Position numbers and translations under genes: made by a program. A model generated the notes under the pieces. The model was not told where the DNA came from. It saw nothing but the letters and a program-made list of their open reading frames with translations, and searched no databases. A stretch of DNA of 64,000 bases from Paragordius varius (taxonomy: Eukaryota > Nematomorpha): assembly GCA_964247055.1 (NCBI GenBank), contig OZ176053.1, forward strand, positions 7,998,001 to 8,062,000. Reading direction: 5' to 3'. Each line of letters opens with the position of its first letter. The stretch's first letter is position 1. Positions 36,329 through 48,900 of the stretch are shown here, in pieces.

Positions 36329-37895
36329 TCATGTGATCTCTAATTTAATCAAATTTCGGGTTCCATTATAATACGCACTGCAAGAACCACAATAACCTCC
36401 ACATAATCCAACAACTCTTTTGCCACCCTTCACAATAAAAGTATACATATTAAATTTAAAAAAAGATAATTAATTATATCAGAATTTCAGCGTAAAATCC
36501 AATCCATTAAAGCAGGCGTGACCAACATGAATGGCTTCGCGGGCCTCAAATGAATTTTAAATTGGCATTCATAAATAATTTATTAGATTTCAAACATAAA
36601 ATTGCAAAAAGCAAATGCAATAAAACATTATTTCTAGTTCTTCCCAATTGGATAGACTAATTTAGAAAAATTGCCTAAGAAATATTAATTTTTTAAAATT
36701 TTATAAGCATGTTTTTTGAAAATTAGGAATTTTCAAAATTTTCGCGGGTCGCACAAAAAGTCTCGGAGGACCGCGTGTTAGACACTTCGGCTCAAATAAA
36801 GAATAAATATACCAAGAAAATTTGTATGGTAGAATTGGGACGGTTCCCGTGATTGATCCATTTATTTTGGTCCGAAACTGATAGATTGGTTGAAGTGAGA
36901 TCAATTGTAAAATATCCCTAAAATTCAGCATAAATTTTTTATCTGGTGTGTGGGAAATCAATAATTATTTTCTTGAATTTTATACTATTACTTACTTTTA
37001 TACAATATGGATTTAAGCTATAGCAATCCCCAGCACTAGCGTAAGAGACTAGATTACCTGACTGTGTTTCGGAAAATGTAGAATCAGAGGCTAAAACATC
37101 AAACACAATTAATAATATTTAATGGCATTTTTAAGGATGAATTCGGTCTGACGGGTTATATATGCATTCATTACCGTGATTTTGACTGCCTTTAAAATTA
37201 ACAGTAAGCAACTTTTAAACATACATATAAACAGGATAATAATGGTACACTAACTAAAATAATTTTATATGATTATAATATTTATCAATTTTTGTTTGGT
37301 GGTTACTACCAGTTAACAACACTAAACATTAAATCATTTTGATTGGTATTTTCCATTTTTATCGGTTATTTTGAATGTGAGGTATTAATCTGTTAAGATC
37401 AAAAATGACTGCATTCATAAGCGATGTTATTATTATGACCGACAGGTCAAAAACAGAGCCCTATTCATGAAAGAGAAAAAAAACTAAACAAATGCGTTTT
37501 CATTGTGTTTTACAAAAAAAGATATACCATTTATTATTAAATGAGGCAGGATTAATCGCAATTTTGAATAGGAAGTTCGACCTACGTATTTGTTGTATAA
37601 TGGAATACATTTTGAGCAAGTCCTTATTTCTGATAAAAATTCATCCATAAACGAAGAATTTGAGAAAAGGGTGAGATCGCATTTTTCGTTTGGAAGTAGC
37701 ATTCTAATTAGATAATAATTAATTAAAAGTATGCCTAAAATTAACAAGTTGTTTACTTAAAATTAGCAACAAACACTATGGATATGAATTTTATATATTA
37801 ATTATAAGATCAAAAATTTGATACAAGTTATAAAAAGTTTGTATGAATATACCGCTGTTGGAAAAAAACTGAAGTATTATTAGAAGAAGGTACAT
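36329..37895 (-). CDS. Small secreted cysteine-containing protein, four exons
   Basis: Exons 37895-37853, 37734-37528, 37090-36996 and 36427-36329 join in phase to 147 aa. The start MYLLLIILQFFSNSG with ILLINYYLIRMLL is strongly hydrophobic, like a signal peptide or signal anchor. Eight cysteines follow at residues 33, 54, 57, 106, 113, 124, 128 and 131. The C-terminal CGGYC fits the C-x-G-x-C pattern of cystine-knot proteins, but the final C-x-C expected there is absent, so this is only a hint. An N-glycosylation site (NGT) sits at 136-138. The third intron holds a hAT-like MITE. The family is not recognised. The splice sites are ordinary GT-AG and agree in phase, so the model is fair although no homolog is named. 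Confidence 0.55.
36513..36790. mobile_element. hAT-like MITE
   Basis: The left end CAGGCGTGACCAACATG pairs with the inverse of CCGAAGTGTCTAACACG at the right, followed inward by GCGGGCC on one side and CGGTCCTCCGAG on the other. No clean 8-bp flanking duplication remains. It lies within an intron of the secreted-protein gene. Confidence 0.5.
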
Positions 37896-38500
37896 CAATA
37901 TACTCCACTGGATTCGAGGTGTTCATATTGTGACAATAAACCTATTAAAAGAGATAAAATCAAGACATAATCTTTTAAGGTGCCATTAAATGTAAATAAT
38001 CGAATATAATTACTTTAAGTTTGTTTTTATGAGTTTTGTTTACAATGTCAATAAAATAGTAACCATCTATCGTAATATTATTTCGACTTTGCCAAACTTT
38101 GCAAGATTCGTAGATACCTTAATTTTTATGTGTGGGTTATTTAAAATGGACAAAATTATTTATATGCGGAAAGGTAAAAGCTATAAATCAATTACATTTG
38201 GTAAAATTTCGATTTCGACATGGTTTGATCAATTTAGGCATTGAGTTTTGGTCACACACAGAATAGTTTGCAACGATTTCAACCGTAGCCATCGGCGATA
38301 TTTTGATGCACCATACGAATCGCATTTTAATTCCTGGGATCGTGCAGTTACTATGCTTACACTAAACAATATAATATTTAATATTCAATTTAAAACAATG
38401 CAACGGTTTTATTATTTATGATAATAATATAAGTTTATTTTGACTGTTTAAGACATTGTTTTTGGGAAATTTCAGATAAAAAATTAAATTTTTATGTTCT
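37896..38500. other. Intergenic, no gene seen
   Basis: AT-rich; the 71-codon plus-strand frame at 38029-38244 has no supporting context. Confidence 0.45.
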
Positions 38501-39270
38501 TTAAATAGCGTTTAATTTTAAAATGTTTACTCGTGACCAAGGAGACATTTGCCAAAAATACTGGGGTGCTTGCATTGTATTAATCCGTTGCACCAATGTT
38601 TTAATACGAGGGCTATGTGAATGTTTTAACCCTTTAACACCTTTATTTATTGCATTTATCAAACGTGTGCATTGTTTTGTGGTAACGACACTATTAGCAT
38701 AAGAAAATGGCCCAAAAATTTGTAATTGTCCACCCTTAAAAATGTGACACACATTTTGTCGATCAAAAGAAAAAAATTTAGTTCGACAAAATTTTTTGAT
38801 ACACTTGGCCCATATTGCAATAGCTTTGCGATTCCTTTCAATCAAACGCAACGTGTAAGGACTTTTAGCAACTCTATATGTGACTGATATGTTATGTGAA
38901 ATTGAGCGTTGAATGTTTTGGTCGTAAATGCTTGTCTTGATTTCCTTCTATATAAAAGAAAATCGAAATCAAATTTAGAGTGTCATGTAAAAAATTTTAA
39001 TGTTAATATTTTACGGAGATAAATAAAAATATATAATTGATGGTTTTTTTGCCTTACCTTATTGAGGTTTTGGTTGATGACGTTTTTTCTCCGCTTAAAA
39101 GGTAGTTGTGGTTTCAATCCTAATCCTTTCCTAATGACACGGCATAAATGAATCGATAATCCCCAACGTTTACACTGTTGATGTTTCTAGAATGTAAAAT
39201 AAAAATTAAAATTCAATCAAAAATATGTTACCTGAGTCGTGGTTTGGGTCTTTTTAGATTTCATAGACAT
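38501..39270 (-). CDS. Unrecognised basic protein, three exons
   Basis: Exons 39270-39232, 39186-39058 and 38947-38501 join in phase 0 to give about 204 aa. It begins MSMKSKKTQTTTQ, continues KHQQCKRWGLSIHLCRVIRK and is rich in Lys/Arg. The middle reads DRQNVCHIFKGGQLQIFGPF, a strand-turn-strand pattern that loosely recalls the TBP repeat (I-F-x-x-G-K-x-x-x-x-G-A-K-S), followed by a helix-like segment. The resemblance is weak and not claimed as homology. It ends WSRVNILKLNAI. An acceptor-like TTATAATTAG lies just upstream of the start, fitting a 5' UTR intron or a trans-splice acceptor. A donor-like GTAAAC near the 3' end would allow a different C-terminus. The gene sits 3' of ADAMTS on the same strand, with its own start codon. 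Confidence 0.55.
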
Positions 39271-39985
39271 TCATGGGCGCACCTAATTATAAGAAATGGA
39301 CAAGATATATGTTTAGTGCGTGATATGTAAAAGGAAAAATAAAGGCTTACTTGAAACTTAGACTATTTTGTTACTCGGTAATTAAGATCCAAACCACAAC
39401 TCAGAAATCGAAAAGTATAATATGAATAAAAATAAAATTTATTTTGGCAGTAATAGTATTAGAAGAGTATAAAATTGGTTAATTTTTTCACATATAAAAA
39501 TGAGTGTATTTAGTTGCGTATAAAACACATTTTTTGCGATTTGTGTTTAAGGTATAAAAATTTTGTACAAACAAATCGTTTTGATTTTTTCAAAATAAGT
39601 GTTTATAATAAAAATAGATATATAAAATATTTTTATATATATACAATTTCACACATATTTACAATAATGATACATAAACCTAAAGTATAAAAAGCACCTG
39701 AGAGACATTTGAATAAAATATTTTGTGCGTTACAACGCAGACGACAAAAAAATCTTCATATTGACTAGCGCGATCATAAAAAGTATGAGATCGAAGTTAA
39801 TAATAAAAATGTATAATGAAATATAATTTATATATGGTCACAACATATATATATACATTTTGATTTTAGATTGAAATAATTTTACATAAAACATCTAAAT
39901 GCGGTAAGAGAAACGGCAAATGACAAAATACAAGTTTTTTGTGGGTGTAACTAAACTATATAAATTTGAAAAGGATATTATATTT
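39271..39985. other. Spacer between ADAMTS stop and the basic-protein gene
   Basis: AT-rich; contains the ADAMTS 3' flank. No further exon was recognised. Confidence 0.45.
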
Positions 39986-42900
39986 TTATACCCGTTTAAT
40001 TTGTTCGGAATCTTGGTCGTTAAAATGTCGTTTGTAATGCTCATACGTAAAAATCTTGTCCTGATTTAACTTATGTGTTGTTTCACCCTTTTGGGCCAAT
40101 TTTTTTAAATGATCGGACATTGAAAATTTGGTTAATAATGGTTTTATATTTGAGGTTTGTGGATTAATAGTTTGACAAGATCGTTTAATACACGGTTCTC
40201 GTTCCAAAGGTTTCTTACCCTTAACAATGGTGGAGCACAAAAAGTTGTGAGCCAATGTTCCATCACGATTTGTACATTGTAGCTTTCGTGTTTTATACCC
40301 ATAAATGTTACATGAAGTCTGGTGGCACTAACAATATTACATTTGATTAATTGATCCTATATATCTATAATAATTATACACAAAATACTATAAAGACTAA
40401 TATGAATGCAATTCATATTAGTCTTATCATTCTTGATCAGGGTACTCAACTATGAGTGTCCGATATATGTTTTTTCTTCTATGATTTGCGGTAAATTTTA
40501 AAAATGAACAAATATTTATTGTTAAAAATAATTTGATATACTAACTAGACAAGTACTTATAAAGAAAATTTATTGGTTTTGAAGAAAAACAGGATGTTTT
40601 AAAATAAAAAGGCGTGTTATGAAAATGGTTAAATTTGAATAAAAAACGTGGTCTCGTATAAAAAGGGTAGAATTAGGTATATATACATGACTCCAAGGTT
40701 CTGGCTTCCATATAAAACAATCCCTCCCCGCACATTTTTCAGTTTCAGAAGGTCGAGAGCTTATATCACATTGACGGGAATGTAGAGGAATGTCGTTTGA
40801 GCTTCGACACACTATGATACGGTGGCGAATTCCTTGCCCACATTGAGCTGAACACTTTAAGATGAAAAATTAATAGTTAAAACCATATCTTAAATATATT
40901 TCTCCAAAAAGATAAGGACAAGTAGATTCTAATTCAATTTTTTTTAAAAAATATATATTTATATTTGGATTAAGTCAAATAGAAAAATTTAAATTTACGT
41001 TGCTCCATGGACCTAAAACCCATATTCCCTTTTCAAACTCGGGTGATTTATCTTTCACGTTATTGTTTGATGGAGATGTATTTATATTATCTTTGGCAGG
41101 TCTTGTAGTGAAATACTGATATTGTGGTAATGCTGTTATATTTTTTGAATTTGGCAGTTTATGGTTGTCTATTTGAACAAAATATTATTTATTTATATGT
41201 AAATTTACAAAACAAGGCAACATAAATGAATAAAACGAATCTTTTCACATGTTTATCGACAACCTGTAAAAGAATTTGTAGATTTACATGCCCATTAAGA
41301 AACGAAAATATATAGCGTCATAGTAAAAAAGTCTAGATATATTTGTCTAGTTTATCTGATTTTAAATAATGGTAAATAATTTATTTATTTATTATTAAAA
41401 AAAACGAATTTATATATTCATAATTTGAACCCTCGTAATAATATATCAAAAAGAATAAGCGATATCTTTAATGGATAAAATAAAAAAAACTTGAAATGAT
41501 AACCAGTAAAATAATTTTACATTATCAATTTAATCATTTTATTTTATTAACTAAAATAGATACTATAATGTATTAAAAATGCTTGATATGAATTTAATAA
41601 ATAATTAAAAAAAACACCTTTAAAACCGATAGGACAGTTTTCCCTTCCAACACATTGTTTTTGATTTAGCGGTTTATCGGCTTCATCGCATTCCCGTTCA
41701 TCAATTATACCACGCGTTTTAGAATAACAAGCGACGTAACGTCTCTGAACGCCCGTTCCACACGGGTTCGAACACTAAAAACAAGTTTTTATAATTTTAA
41801 ATCTGAAATAGTATTTTAAAAGTAGGTAAAACTCTTTATAAATTAAAGTTTATTCTAAATCTGAAATGTTATTAAAGGTAGATTTAACTTTATAAATTTA
41901 TGTTTATTGTAACAATAAATGAATGAAAACATTTTGCCAACTTCCCATTCGCCAAGTGCCACAATTGGTTCCTATACAACGTTCCCTGGAATATGGTTTT
42001 TCCCAATTTTTCGCACATAAACTATCATCTAGGAAAGTGCCATTATGGTTAAGGCAAATCACTCTTCTTTCCCGTATTCCGGTTCCACATTTACTAGAAC
42101 ACTGTATAACAAAACAGTGTATTAAAATAATTTCTAACAAAAAATAATAAATGTAATGAATATGCATTTTTACTTGAGTCCAAGGTTCAATTTTCCATTT
42201 AATCCAATCATTGACTGAAAAACGTTGCCCTTCTGAAAAACGGGGAGAATTATTATACAAAAATTTTGAAGCTGACGTATTCAACTTACGCTTGTTTTCT
42301 AATCGATTAGAGGTTAATCTGTTGAAAGAACCCATTTGCTGTTGTTGTATTTCGTTAGATATTTGATCGTGGATGTCAGATGGCTTGCATGGAACCTCAC
42401 AAAATTCTGCCGTAACTGGTTTCGTAGATGTGTAAAATTCAGAAGATGATATCTATGACAAATTTTTATCAATTTGTATTGTTAAATAGTTAACATTATA
42501 AATGCTAAAATTCATCAATTTACGGCAAAATGTTAATTACATTAAGTATTATATTTTAAATGCATGGTATTACCATCTTAATTAAGATAATCACTGAAAA
42601 ATATAAATTTGTGCATATTTGTCCAGTTTTTTTTATAATTATTTGAATAATAAATACTTTTGGGATTGCATCGACCCCGTAATTTAAGCAAAAATTGTCA
42701 TCAATAGGAATGATAGTATTTTGCGGTAAATTTGACATGGATTGTTCTCGAGAAAATGGCTGATTCGAAGAATAAGGAATAGAATTGTAAGATGAGGTAT
42801 CTTGTAACACGCAAATAACGCGTCGAGTACGATAACCACGTCCGCATTTTTCTACTGGATTACACTAAACATAAAAATAAGTGAAAACAATGTTTGTTGA

Positions 42901-45900
42901 TTATATTACTGGATTTTTAGTTAAAAAAGATTTTCTCATTTATATATTGAAATAACGTCATCTAATAAAAATCAAAAAAGTATTTTTGTAAAATTTATTA
43001 CTAAAAATTAACCAAGATATAAATTGAAAAAAATTTAAACATTTGGTGTTTAAAAGCTAAATATTTCATTTTTATGATCAATACTAGAAAGATTACTTTT
43101 GTCCACGGTTCCAATCTCCAAACACATATCTTGTTTTGCCTACATTCTTCGGTATCATTAGGCTTTGGTGTTTCCCGACAAAATCTGTCATCTAATTTTT
43201 GGGTTTCTTGTTGACACCAAACTTGTCGCGTTCTTATACTAGCTCCACACGGTGTAGAGCACTGTAAAATTAATTTTTTATTGTGCTTACAATGGCGTAA
43301 AAAACTGATTAATTTTAAACATTTAATTAAAATATAGCGATATTTTATTCATCCAAATAAAAAACGATTAATTAATACCAAATAATTATATTATATAATA
43401 TTATATAAAACCGGTGTCCACTCCGAAAATTGCCATGTAGGACACGGAGAAGTGTTACATATTTGGGATAAAACTGTAATTGTGCTATTGCAAAGATGTG
43501 GACCAACTGCGCGGTTAAAGGAATCTTTGCATGTGGCATCTCGCGTTCGAATCCCTCCACCACATTGTTTCGAACACTATAGAAAAATCATATTAGTCAT
43601 TATATAATTATATAGTTTTAGTAGCCTTTTTTCAAAAGGTAAGGTCTTAAATTGTATAATTGGACCCATGAGAGTTTTAACCTGCTGCTTAGGGCTGACA
43701 TAAAAGTGAGGCTTAGGAGAATCAATTTAGTGAATAATCTCATGCCTTAACCATCCGCTCACCACTTCTAGAGGTAAAACTTTTATCAATTACTTATATA
43801 AATTAACAAAAAATCTGGATTAAGGTATATTCATGAATAAATATGAATTTTTTTATATAACATTTAAAATATGTACCCTGGACCACGGTGTATACTCCCA
43901 ATGAGTAATAATCGGACATGGTTTCGATTCGCAAGAACTTACTCCGTGCGATTTGGTGGCGACAGGTAAATGTTGACAATAACTTTCACTGACAATTACA
44001 AAATTATCTGTTGATACAATATTTTGATTCACTTCGTTACCAAGCAAATTTTGGGTGATAGAGCTCGTGTTAGCAACATGTTTTATGCAAGCAACAGTAT
44101 TGTGTTGATAACCTTGACCACAAGGGGCAGAACATGGGGTATGATTGACTATTTTCCATCTTAAAACATAAAGTATAAAATTGATAGTAAAAGGTTCCAC
44201 GAATAGGGCGATTTACCAATGTAAAAAAACCCGCCCAAGGTAACTGGAAAGCCATATATATTTCTTTTTAAGTCTAATTTTTTTTCGATTAATTTGGCCA
44301 AAGATCGATCGTTTTACACTGATATATTACTTATACTCATATATATCTTATTTTAGAAATGTTAAAATTTAAAAGTAAATCCAATATCTCAACGGTAGTA
44401 TTAGATATTACTTTTAATCAAAAATATTAGCATAACAACTCGCGTTGTCACAAAAATTATCCAGGGAAATTAATTTTTAATAATTTTGGGCGTTCTATTA
44501 TATTAATAAAATATTCAAATTATGAAAAACTTATATAATATTTTTAAGAATGTAACAAAAATATTACTGGTATTGGCAATTAGATGCGCATGCCTCTTGA
44601 ACAGGCGAAGGTTTTTCCAAATGTTGACAACGTTCATAACTTTCTACATTAAACGTTTGCATATTGATGCACAATATCTCCCGGACTCTTGTGCCTTAGA
44701 AAACAATATAATAAAATTAAGTAATTGAATAATTACTGAAAAGTAATAATCAAATATATTTTTAGGTAAAGATAAAACATTATAGGCTCAAAAGATTTTT
44801 AAATTGGCGGCACAAATAAAACGGTAAGCACTGGAAAAAGATATACCGATACAAGAACAAGGTTTCCATGTCCCGTACACATTCCAAGCATAAATTTGTT
44901 GACTTTTCTTTTGGTATTTTGATGAAACGACATAACTGTACCGAATATTTGGTGGTAAAGCGTTACCAACTGTTAAAACTTGTACTATAATATCTTCGTG
45001 AATCATGTCTGTACTGTTTATGCGCTCGACAGCAGTATTTGACCCAGTGTATTGTATCATAGTACCGGTATATTTAATATCCAATCTAAAATAAAAATGA
45101 TTATCCTTTTTATCTGACATAAATTTTAAATAAATGATATTATTATTATTATTATGATTATACCGATTATTTGTAATACTATTTTGTCCATTAATCAAAT
45201 ATTTGCCTCGGTCATCCATCAAAGCAAGATAATTATCATCGTTTTGTTCCCTTCCGTACTGCCTATCGTATATTGAATTTCACAAATCAGCAAATATCAA
45301 AAAAGTATTAATGGCCCAAAATATATATCAGATTAATTTGCATCGATGCGTAAAAATAGTTAGAAAACTTTGCTTTTTAAAACAATGCCTATGAAAATAA
45401 ATAAATATGTTTGTTACAATATTCCTGTTTTCCGCGCATCACAAATTAAATATGTAACTACCTACCTTATATCAATGTTCACGGCACCAGCAGGAATACG
45501 AGCAACATTATTGTAACCATACTGAGATTTGGTAAATGTGCCCGTTATAGTTCTACATGTCGAATTATCGCCTCCGCACACTCCACATTGATCTAACACG
45601 GCATTAGAACCTAGGATAGAGTCGCAACCGACAGATCGACAAATCCCATTGATACAAATTTGACTTTTTTGGGCATCACAGTGTGTTCCATCAATCACTT
45701 TATTAGCCAATTTGTGTATGGTTAAGGAATGCGCTTCCCGACAATACAATTTACAGCGATCGAAAAATGGCATGTCGTATGATCCTTTCCATTTCACGTT
45801 GGGAGATATGCCGACGATGCCTACGCATTGATATAAACAGTTTTATATAGTATAAAACATTATAAGGACTTATAAAATAGAATTCAATTAAGACTGGCCT

Positions 45901-48900
45901 AAAAAAATATCCAAGATAATGTAGGAACTAAACCCATATTATTGCCATCAAAGGCTGAACACTGTTCATCCCTAAAATCAATGGGATTGATGCATTCATG
46001 CGTATTACAAGATTTGGATTGTGATCGGAGTCCCAAACAAAATTTGCCTCCGTTTGAGGGGGCCGGATTAGTACAGTGACGAACGCTTGTAGTTACTCCG
46101 CCACCACAGGTCCTAGAACATGGACTATACTCAGACCATTCACTCCAATTCCCATCCACACTTCGACCCGTTTCATAGTAGGCCGTTTGTAGTCTTTTAT
46201 CAACACATTCCCCGTTAAAACAAGTCCTCCCGGTTCCACAGGCTGAACCATCGGCCCACGGGGCAAATGCATAAATACATTGACCCTTATCGTCTGAACA
46301 GTATAAATATTTACAGGGTTGAGAGTTGGTCATGGGACAAAACGAAGACTGCGCCCCATATATAAGTTGACACTGTTGATGGAGACTATACTCATGGCCA
46401 GGCTGTCCCAGAGCCCGAATTTGATGCATGTAATCCATGTTTTGTGGCCTATTTAACAGGCAATACCCAAGACCACGGTCCAAGAAAGAGGAAATGTAAT
46501 GACGTGAACAGGGGCTCCAGGACAGTAATCGGTTGAGTGGGTACAAGACTTTAGCCATAATATAATACGGTTTATTGGTTTGGAATGGGACAGATGCTTG
46601 CAGTTCTTGATTAAAAGCCTTGTTTGTTGGACCTTGGACTTCTAAAATGATAAAAACATAATGATGAGTGGTAATTAGGCCATTTTATATGGAATTTTCA
46701 TCTTAGAGCCAGCGACACTTTAAAAAAGCGGATAAGGTACGCTGTCATAAGTTTAAATCCCAAAATTGTTTTTTTAAGATACGGATCAAATATTTTATAC
46801 CATTAGCCCCTGTCTCAAATTCATGGCAAGGTAGATCATTGTCATGTGGAATGCCAAGATTGTGTCCAATCTCATGAGCTATGGTTAGAGCTACACTAAG
46901 TCCATTATCCTCGGCGATGGAACAACTAGTGCGGGAATCGCAGATAGTACCTCGCGTCATAGCAAGCGTTTGACAATTATTCTCATTGCTACAAATGTCG
47001 TGACGGGTTAAAAGGACGGCCGTATCATGATGATAACTGTTGTAATAGGACGAGGATTGAGAAGCGTCATCAGCTCTTTTAGCATTTTGTCGATATTGCC
47101 AATCACAAAAGTTGGCTAAAGATGTTTCACCGTTTTCGGATATCCTGGGACTGTTCTATAATTATAAAAAATTTGTTACAAAAAAATGATACTGCAGCAT
47201 AGCAAAAAATGACATATTTTTATCTATATATTATATAATACCTTTGAATCTTCAAAAATTGCGATTTTCACCAAAATTATGTTGATGGCATTTCCGATGG
47301 ATGGGTGCTTATATATCATTTCCACCTATATATACACACTTTTATATATGATCAATGATGAAAATCAAAGTTGCATTTGAAAAATAAGTTATACACTTAC
47401 AATCGACATAATAGTTAAGATGTATCTTTGTAAATCGGATCCATGTGCAGTGGCTACTTCATAATCCGCAACAATCATCACCTCAACAAAATGTTCTCGG
47501 GAAACCGATCTTTTTGATCGAACCGAATGTGGAACTAATAAATTAGCTTATGATATAGTGTGGATCTATCTTACAGTTATTTTCATTTCGTCATCATAAA
47601 TTTGATAAAGAAACTCATAGCTACACTGTTAAATTATTGAATTATGACACATGAATGATAGATTTCATACCACTCTAAAAATTGACCCTAATTTAATTTA
47701 ACAGATAAATTTCACAGTACATTTTGTTAAAAAATTTGAAATTAATAGAGAAACGTCAAAGTTCATATACCCAGGCTATTATAAAGAGCGATAACCTGAG
47801 TGTGATAGCATTTTTATTAAAAGCTCACAGATTTTCTGTCTGCGCTTTTGTCAAAGAAAGGAATACACATATAAAGTGGCATATTCTGGGGTTGTTAACC
47901 CATATATTGCTTTTTTATTAGCTTCTCTTATTTTTGAAACAGGCTTTATGAAAACGCATAAGGAAAATATAGTCAGATATAAATCCATTGTATACCTGCA
48001 ACAAACATGGATTGAGAAAAATGGGAAACAAAAAATTGCCACTAATTCTCACCTTAGTCAATATATACACTCAACAAATAGAATTATGGATGTGCCAAAT
48101 AGTATGGCAAAGATTTATACGTTTCTGTTTTTAAATTTAATTTTTTATATATAAGAATTTCTCATGAAAAAGTGCAAAATTAAATAACACTAAAATATAA
48201 ATTTACTGGTTGGACGATTTTAGAGTCCAAAAACACCGTTTCCAATTATATTTTGGAAAAATTATTTAATTTATAGGCCAGATTTAAATCATGCATTTTG
48301 GCTATTTTTAAAAACTCATCGATACGTCATTCACCAATCCAGCTTTGTTAATGCTGAACATTATCGGTATTTAGGAAAGGCACTGCAAATTAGACTTATT
48401 TTTTGTAGCAAATATATAAAATTAATAAATAAACAAATTTTACTTTTCGCTGAAAATGGGACAGTTGTCATATTAAATGTATCATGGTTATCGTAAACAA
48501 TGTCGGTTGAATTTGATAATGTATAAATGTAATGTTGCATAACATTTTTCCCATTTTCGTCAGTGTATAGATTTTTATAAATGCTAGATGTTATATTAAT
48601 TTTGGTGAATATTGGTGGTGTGGTTGGGCCTAAGTTATGCCTATGCATGACGGGTGTTTTGCGCATAGCAAACAAACGATTATCCATCGGCTCAATAAAA
48701 TATTGTTGTCCATTCATTTCAAACATACCCATCTGCATATTTCAGGAAAATTATTATACATTCAAATTCTCAAAGTGCATTGTAAATTAAGCCCCTTTTT
48801 ACCTCTTTTTGTGGACATGACTAATTTTGTAAACTATTTCTGCATACTTATAAGGCAGACAACTATTTATTATTTTTTAGGTTACTTTTTATTATAAATT

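Noticed and set aside
38501-40327. The basic-protein gene as extra 3' exons of ADAMTS
   Set aside because: The ADAMTS frame has its own stop at 39986, and the basic protein has a start codon and no Cys/Trp repeat pattern beyond one chance PWS word.
43620-43850. Sequence with GC-richer words between ADAMTS exons, considered as a SINE or tRNA
   Set aside because: No A/B box arrangement and no second copy seen.
47724-48154. 65- and 92-codon plus-strand frames in an ADAMTS intron
   Set aside because: Hydrophobic AT-rich frames without motifs, start context or splice partners.
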